From NCBI GenBank assembly GCA_030602845.1, contig JAUVYZ010000056.1, forward strand, positions 1 through 9,689: a DNA stretch of 9,689 bases. Reading direction: 5' to 3'. Shown here in pieces: positions 6,633-9,689 of the stretch (positions are counted from its first letter, which is position 1; each line of letters begins with the position of its first letter). Below the pieces are notes generated by a model. That model had not been told where the DNA came from. It worked only from the letters and a program-made list of their open reading frames with translations, and ran no database searches. This DNA is from Phycisphaerae bacterium. Its GTDB lineage: Bacteria; Planctomycetota; Phycisphaerae; Sedimentisphaerales; Anaerobacaceae. The position numbers and the translations under genes are program-made.

Positions 6633-6736
6633 TTGACGGGAATTAAGGTTTTAAATATGGTGTTTGGTGATGGTCTGGGCTATACTAATTGCACAGGTAG
6701 AAACTATGGACAGTGTAAGAAGCCTATTATTATATA
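6633..6736 (+). promoter_or_regulatory. Possible promoters for the parB-like/methyltransferase pair
   Basis: The 169-base gap after the HNH gene contains two weak candidates. TTGACG-N17-TATGGT lies at 6633-6661. TGGACA-N18-TATATA lies at 6707-6736, which would start about 25 bases before the ParB-like gene. A separate promoter would let the methyltransferase be made independently of the nuclease. A lone GAGATACGAA (6617-6626) is a relic of the heptamer family. Confidence 0.35.
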
Positions 6737-6769
6737 GCGATGGAATAAATCACAATAAGGAGAGGATTC

Positions 6770-8218
6770 ATGAAATCGTACGCTAAATGGAAGGAACGCA
6801 GTTTTTCAGTAACGAGCCTTCTTTTGGACACCCTAAACCCTCGCCTGCCAATAGCAGATAAGAGTCTCTCCCAAGCCGAGTTGATAGAAGAACTAGTTGT
6901 TCACGACGACGTCTACAGCCTTGCCAAATCTATCGCTGAAAAGGGGTATTATCCCGTCGAATCCCTTATTGGCATCCAAGATAATGGAAAGAAATGTATT
7001 CTCGAAGGAAATAGGCGTCTGGCAGCCCTCAAGCTTTTGATAAGTCCCGCGGCCGCCCCAGAGACGTACCGAAAAAGATTTAAAGACCTCTCTGATAATA
7101 TTGATCCGGCAACTATTGGAAAGGTAAAAGTCCTCGTGGCTCCTTCACGGAAGGCTGCAGCACCTATAATCAATAGCAGGCATACGCAACCAGAGATTAA
7201 GAGATGGAGTCCAATTCAGCAAGCCAAGTCTTACCAGCAGCAACTGGATAGGGGAGTCACTGTCGAGCAACTTTCTAATGAGTACGCCATGTCAGAAATG
7301 AAGGTCAGAGCTTTTCTCCGGTCATATAGCATGTATAATATCGCATGCCATTTGGACCTTCCTCCAGACATTCAAGAGAAAGTTAATGACCCCCGAATCT
7401 TTCCTAGTTCGACTTTGGATAGGTTATACGAAAATTTGGAAGTCCAGAAGTTCTTGGGTATCCGATTCGACAATAACAAGGAACTCATCGGTGAGGTCAT
7501 GCCTGAGGAGTTCAAGAAGGGATACACTAAGATAGTGGAGGATGTGGCCAAAGGAGATGTCCACTCCCGCATTGTGAACAAGACTGAGGATGTACGAAAG
7601 TATCTTTCCGGTTTTGGTGATAGGAAACCTCGGCTCACGAAGAAGGGGTCATTCACTGCCACTGACCTCATAGGTGGAACCGTCACTTCCTCTAAAAAAA
7701 GTTCAAAGAAGCCTGCCCAGAAGGGCAAGGCAGCGAAACAGCCAGCCGGTCTTATCCCGCGACATATCAAATGCACCGTGCAAAACCAGCGTATCATAGA
7801 TATTTTCCAAGAGTTGAAAAAACTTAAAGTTGCCCAATTCCCAAACGCGGTGGCCATCATGTTCCGCTCACTGCTCGAAATGAGCGTTGCGTACTATCTT
7901 GATCATACAGGGTGTCTCAAAGAGGTCATCGCTAAAGAACGAAGAAGAAGACAAGGCAATCTGCCAAGGAATTGGGCCCCGACTTTGAAACAGATGCTCA
8001 AATTCATGGCCAACGAAGACACAATAGAACTCAACCCTCTTGCACTGACAGCACTTAATCAGTTCATATCAGACAGGAACAATCTATTAAACGCTGACAC
8101 ATTGAATTTCTTTGTACACAATGCATTCTGCTGCCCCACAGAACGCGAATTGAGGTCCCTATGGTCAAAGCTTGAAGAAGTCCTAAAGATAACGCTACTT
8201 GAACCCAAATCGGACTAA
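6770..8218 (+). CDS. ParB/Srx-fold protein with helical C-terminal domain
   Basis: A 482-residue soluble protein. The N-terminal domain (about 12-125) is ParB/sulfiredoxin-like: LLLDTLNPRLP, LAKSIAEKGYYPVESL and the signature ILEGNRRLAALKLL (77-90), where GNRR stands for the GERR box of ParB. Residues 140-200 (KRWSPIQQAKSY, VTVEQLSNEYAMSEMKVRAFLR) look like a ParB-type helix-turn-helix. A Lys/Ser-rich linker (305-328) leads to a helical domain (about 335-475) with FPNAVAIMFRSLLEMSVAYYLDHTG and DTLNFFVHNAF..ELRSLWSKLEEVL. I recall that arrangement from uncharacterised bacterial proteins; HEPN-like is possible but its RxxxxH motif is absent (RNNLLN). ParB/Srx proteins include chromosome-partition CTPases and phage or defence ATPases/nucleases; this is not a standard parB, having no parA partner. 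AAGGAG seven bases upstream supports the start. Methyltransferase starts 15 bases after the stop. Inference: DNA-binding or nucleotide-hydrolysing partner of the restriction/modification pair. Confidence 0.8.
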   Translation: MKSYAKWKERSFSVTSLLLDTLNPRLPIADKSLSQAELIEELVVHDDVYSLAKSIAEKGYYPVESLIGIQDNGKKCILEGNRRLAALKLLISPAAAPETYRKRFKDLSDNIDPATIGKVKVLVAPSRKAAAPIINSRHTQPEIKRWSPIQQAKSYQQQLDRGVTVEQLSNEYAMSEMKVRAFLRSYSMYNIACHLDLPPDIQEKVNDPRIFPSSTLDRLYENLEVQKFLGIRFDNNKELIGEVMPEEFKKGYTKIVEDVAKGDVHSRIVNKTEDVRKYLSGFGDRKPRLTKKGSFTATDLIGGTVTSSKKSSKKPAQKGKAAKQPAGLIPRHIKCTVQNQRIIDIFQELKKLKVAQFPNAVAIMFRSLLEMSVAYYLDHTGCLKEVIAKERRRRQGNLPRNWAPTLKQMLKFMANEDTIELNPLALTALNQFISDRNNLLNADTLNFFVHNAFCCPTERELRSLWSKLEEVLKITLLEPKSD

Positions 8219-8233
8219 ACGAAAAAGTTATGT

Positions 8234-9127
8234 ATGGAATATATTCATAGCCCATTAAGGTACCCTGGTGGGAAATCGCGGCTTTCTGATTTCTTGGCTG
8301 CTCTGATCACAACGAACAATTTACAGGATGGCATATATGTTGAGCCATACGCAGGTGGAGCTGGGGCAGCTCTGGCGCTTCTTTTGTCTGAGCGAGTCAG
8401 TCACATTTTTATAAATGACATCGATGCGCGAGTGACCGCTTTTTGGACTGCTATACTCAGGCATACGCGCCGATTCCTAAGAAGACTTAACGAAGCGCCT
8501 ATTACTTTGGAGGAATGGAACAGACAACAAAGGATTTACCTGAAGCCCACAAGGCACTCTCAATTCAAAGTGGGATTTGCTACTTTTTATCTCAACCGGT
8601 GCAATCGCTCAGGGATACTGACAAATGCTGGTCCGATAGGAGGAAGAGACCAATCGGGCAGATGGAAGATTGATGCCCGCTTCAACAAGGGCGAGCTAGC
8701 GCGTCGTATCGTAAGGATCGCTCTGTATAAAGAAAGAATTGCCGTGTTCAATATGGATGCTATCGACTTCCTCCGCAAAGAGATTGTCAATAGCGGTTTA
8801 CTGAAGCGGTCTTTAATCTATTTAGATCCACCATACTATATCAAAGGTAAAAGGCTATATTTGAACTACTACCAACATGATGACCACGCACAGTTGGCTA
8901 GATTCATAAGGAAGCAAAAAGACATCAAATGGATTTTGTCCTACGATAACGTACCGCAAATTCGTGAACTATACTCAGGAATGGATCAGGTCCCATTCAA
9001 CTTGAGATACAGCGCACATGTGGCAAAAGTTGGAAGCGAATTGCTCATATATGACAATACAATCACGATATCTGAAGAGCTTAAGAACCTTCTCGTTAGA
9101 AAGAGTGATTCATTGCTAGGGGTATAA
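8234..9127 (+). CDS. D12-class DNA adenine-N6 methyltransferase (Dam-like)
   Basis: A 297-residue SAM-dependent enzyme of the alpha (D12) class, about the length of Dam or DpnM. Motifs in order: SPLRYPGGKSRL (6-17), EPYAGGAG SAM-binding loop (37-44), NDID (61-64), the segment FYLNRCNRSGI (118-128) and GGRDQSGRWKIDARFN, then the catalytic DPPYY (198-202) and WILSYDN (233-239). These predict methylation of adenine N6. The specificity region lies between the SAM loop and DPPY and cannot be read to a target site by eye. The CNRSGI in place of the common TNRSGI is a mild variant. It lacks a Shine-Dalgarno sequence and begins 15 bases after the ParB-like gene, so translation probably couples to it. 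It is likely the protective methylase of the HNH nuclease, though an orphan or phage-derived role is possible. Confidence 0.93.
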   Translation: MEYIHSPLRYPGGKSRLSDFLAALITTNNLQDGIYVEPYAGGAGAALALLLSERVSHIFINDIDARVTAFWTAILRHTRRFLRRLNEAPITLEEWNRQQRIYLKPTRHSQFKVGFATFYLNRCNRSGILTNAGPIGGRDQSGRWKIDARFNKGELARRIVRIALYKERIAVFNMDAIDFLRKEIVNSGLLKRSLIYLDPPYYIKGKRLYLNYYQHDDHAQLARFIRKQKDIKWILSYDNVPQIRELYSGMDQVPFNLRYSAHVAKVGSELLIYDNTITISEELKNLLVRKSDSLLGV

Positions 9128-9254
9128 CAAAGAGCGTGCGAACCCGCGCAACAAATTTAGGTGCTAAATATACCAGATCCCTTCTCCCTATCTACTCGGG
9201 CACAGGCTGCGACATACAGGGACAAATTTTTTTCAGAAAAAAGTTCGATTTTCA
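9128..9254. other. Short gap after the methyltransferase
   Basis: No gene is visible. A GC-rich segment (GCGTGCGAACCCGCGC, 9134-9149) and an A/T hairpin (T-run at 9228 with A-run at 9237) are present but do not make a standard terminator. GTTC (9243-9246) and GAAC (9257-9260) form a small inverted repeat over the next promoter's -35. Confidence 0.4.
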
Positions 9255-9283
9255 TTGAACATTTTAAGCAAGTTTGGTATAAT
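9255..9283 (+). promoter_or_regulatory. Near-consensus sigma70-type promoter
   Basis: TTGAAC (9255-9260), a 17-base spacer and a perfect TATAAT (9278-9283). This is the best promoter in the window. Transcription should begin near 9290, exactly at the first hairpin of the leader. Confidence 0.7.
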
Positions 9284-9290
9284 ACAAACC

Positions 9291-9418
9291 GCCATAGAAA
9301 TGGCAGATATTTAGCGGAGAACCGCAAGTCTTAGTATCAGCAGATACACGCCAAAAATCATCATTCGTGAAAGGTGTATAGTGAATAATCTTGTAGCGAA
9401 ACGGAAAACCCTTAGGGG
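9291..9418 (+). ncRNA. Structured leader with consecutive tetraloop hairpins
   Basis: Three hairpins follow one another from the predicted transcript start: GCCAT-AGAA-ATGGC (9291-9304), GCGG-AGAA-CCGC (9314-9325) and GTATC-AGCA-GATAC (9334-9347). They are separated by linkers of 9 and 8 bases. A fourth, weaker stem pairs ACGCC (9348-9352) with GGTGT (9373-9377), enclosing TCA-TTCG-TGA (9361-9370). CCC-TTAG-GGG (9409-9418) lies over the ribosome binding site. The even layout and repeated four-base loops suggest an RNA that folds: a cis-regulatory leader or a stand-alone small RNA. I matched it to no riboswitch, tmRNA, retron or intron domain that I know. Confidence 0.4.
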
Positions 9419-9425
9419 AATAACC

Positions 9426-9689
9426 ATGAAATACTCGATACTCAATACGCAATACACAATACGAGACGCTATACGCTATTCCAGATACGAGCTACAAGCT
9501 ATGAACTACCAACTAAATACGAGCGAGGTGCGCGGATTTGTCTTTACAACTGTAGAGGATTCTTTACAAATCGACCCTTTTTTAACAAACAAAGCCAATT
9601 TCCGAAAAAGTCAAGTGAACGTAACCTCTTTCTATACAAAGGCTTATGAAAATAAATCCAATTGGACACTTGGTGAAAACAAACCCAAT
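9426..9689 (+). CDS. Repeat-derived open reading frame, 3' partial
   Basis: An ORF of 88 codons runs off the window end without a stop. ATG 9426 follows AGGGG (9414-9418) at 7 bases. An alternative in-frame GTG at 9381 follows AAGG (9371-9374) at 6 bases. The first 30 codons are heptamer repeat and read MKYSILNTQYTIRDAIRYSR and onwards. The rest is polar and Asn/Lys-rich (FLTNKANFRKSQ, TKAYENKSNW, GENKPN). I have an unverified memory of similar Asn/Lys/Pro-rich predicted proteins in planctomycete assemblies. No domain is recognisable. It could be a real protein built from repeats, or a non-coding repeat element that happens to lack stops. The promoter and ribosome site favour expression; the composition argues against a globular enzyme. 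Confidence 0.4.
   Translation, partial: MKYSILNTQYTIRDAIRYSRYELQAMNYQLNTSEVRGFVFTTVEDSLQIDPFLTNKANFRKSQVNVTSFYTKAYENKSNWTLGENKPN
9431..9528 (+). repeat. Fourteen-unit degenerate heptamer array
   Basis: From 9431 the sequence divides without a break into 7-base units: ATACTCG, ATACTCA, ATACGCA, ATACACA, ATACGAG, then ACGCTAT twice, and on through ACGAGCT, ACAAGCT, ATGAACT, ACCAACT to about 9528. Neighbouring units differ by one or two bases, as expected of slippage followed by mutation. The array begins five bases after the start codon of the last ORF. Confidence 0.8.

Noticed and set aside
7372..7860. 162-codon minus-strand ORF inside the ParB-like gene
   Set aside because: It is antisense to a gene with clear motifs; no promoter or family match is visible.
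6770..8218. Chromosome-partition parB
   Set aside because: There is no parA neighbour or recognisable parS site, GNRR replaces the usual GERR box, and the C-terminal domain differs from the ParB dimerisation domain.
9228..9242. Rho-independent terminator after the methyltransferase
   Set aside because: The stem is only A/T pairs and the T-run is in the stem, not after a GC-rich hairpin.
9284..9425. Retron, group II intron or known riboswitch
   Set aside because: No reverse transcriptase or intron domain V is present, and the hairpin order matches no riboswitch class I know.
9264..9452. 62-codon minus-strand ORF over the hairpin leader
   Set aside because: It runs antisense to a strong promoter and structured leader and has no ribosome binding site.

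Overview
The window looks like a chromosomal segment of an environmental Planctomycetota bacterium, probably of the Phycisphaerae type. The evidence is indirect. The first gene encodes GLUG repeats followed by a dockerin-like tail of the kind I associate with that group. Three heme genes belong to the siroheme-dependent (Ahb) heme route found in anaerobic lineages. Degenerate 7-bp tandem repeats are scattered through the non-coding DNA. There is no rRNA or other marker gene, so the assignment stays tentative.

Bases 1-5240 are the conserved part. The 3' end of a large secreted or surface GLUG protein comes first (open at the window start, ends 1162). A promoter at 1312-1340 then precedes a tetrapyrrole cluster on the same strand: a CobA-HemD fusion (uroporphyrinogen III synthase plus SUMT), a radical SAM protein matching AhbC that overlaps it by ATGA, and HemB. 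Together they cover ALA to porphobilinogen (HemB), hydroxymethylbilane to uroporphyrinogen III to precorrin-2 (CobA-HemD), and didecarboxysiroheme to Fe-coproporphyrin (AhbC). HemA/HemL, HemC, AhbA/B and AhbD are not in the window.

Bases 3673-5307 contain long runs of degenerate heptamers: inside ahbC in frame, between ahbC and hemB, and running off the hemB 3' end. Further arrays lie at 5774-5815 and 9431-9528. The arrays use related units, and where they lie between genes they abut gene 3' ends or the edges of the accessory block.

Bases 5241-5895 hold no conserved gene. They contain a possible small minus-strand gene with an ECF-sigma-type promoter and an 18-codon ORF overlapping it by ATGA. 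They also hold a plus-strand sigma70-type promoter and a 22-bp near-palindrome just upstream of the next gene.

Bases 5896-9127 are a three-gene plus-strand accessory cassette: an HNH endonuclease, a ParB/Srx-fold protein with an uncharacterised helical C-terminal domain, and a D12-class (Dam-like) adenine DNA methyltransferase. It has the make-up of a restriction-modification or defence locus with an added ParB-like protein. Heptamer arrays sharing a 19-bp near-identical direct repeat flank it, suggesting insertion or exchange at these repeats.

Bases 9128-9689 begin a second unusual element: a near-consensus promoter (TTGAAC-N17-TATAAT), a leader with three consecutive tetraloop hairpins, a Shine-Dalgarno sequence and ATG, and a reading frame that starts inside a heptamer array and stays open to the window end. 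I do not recognise this element as a known family.
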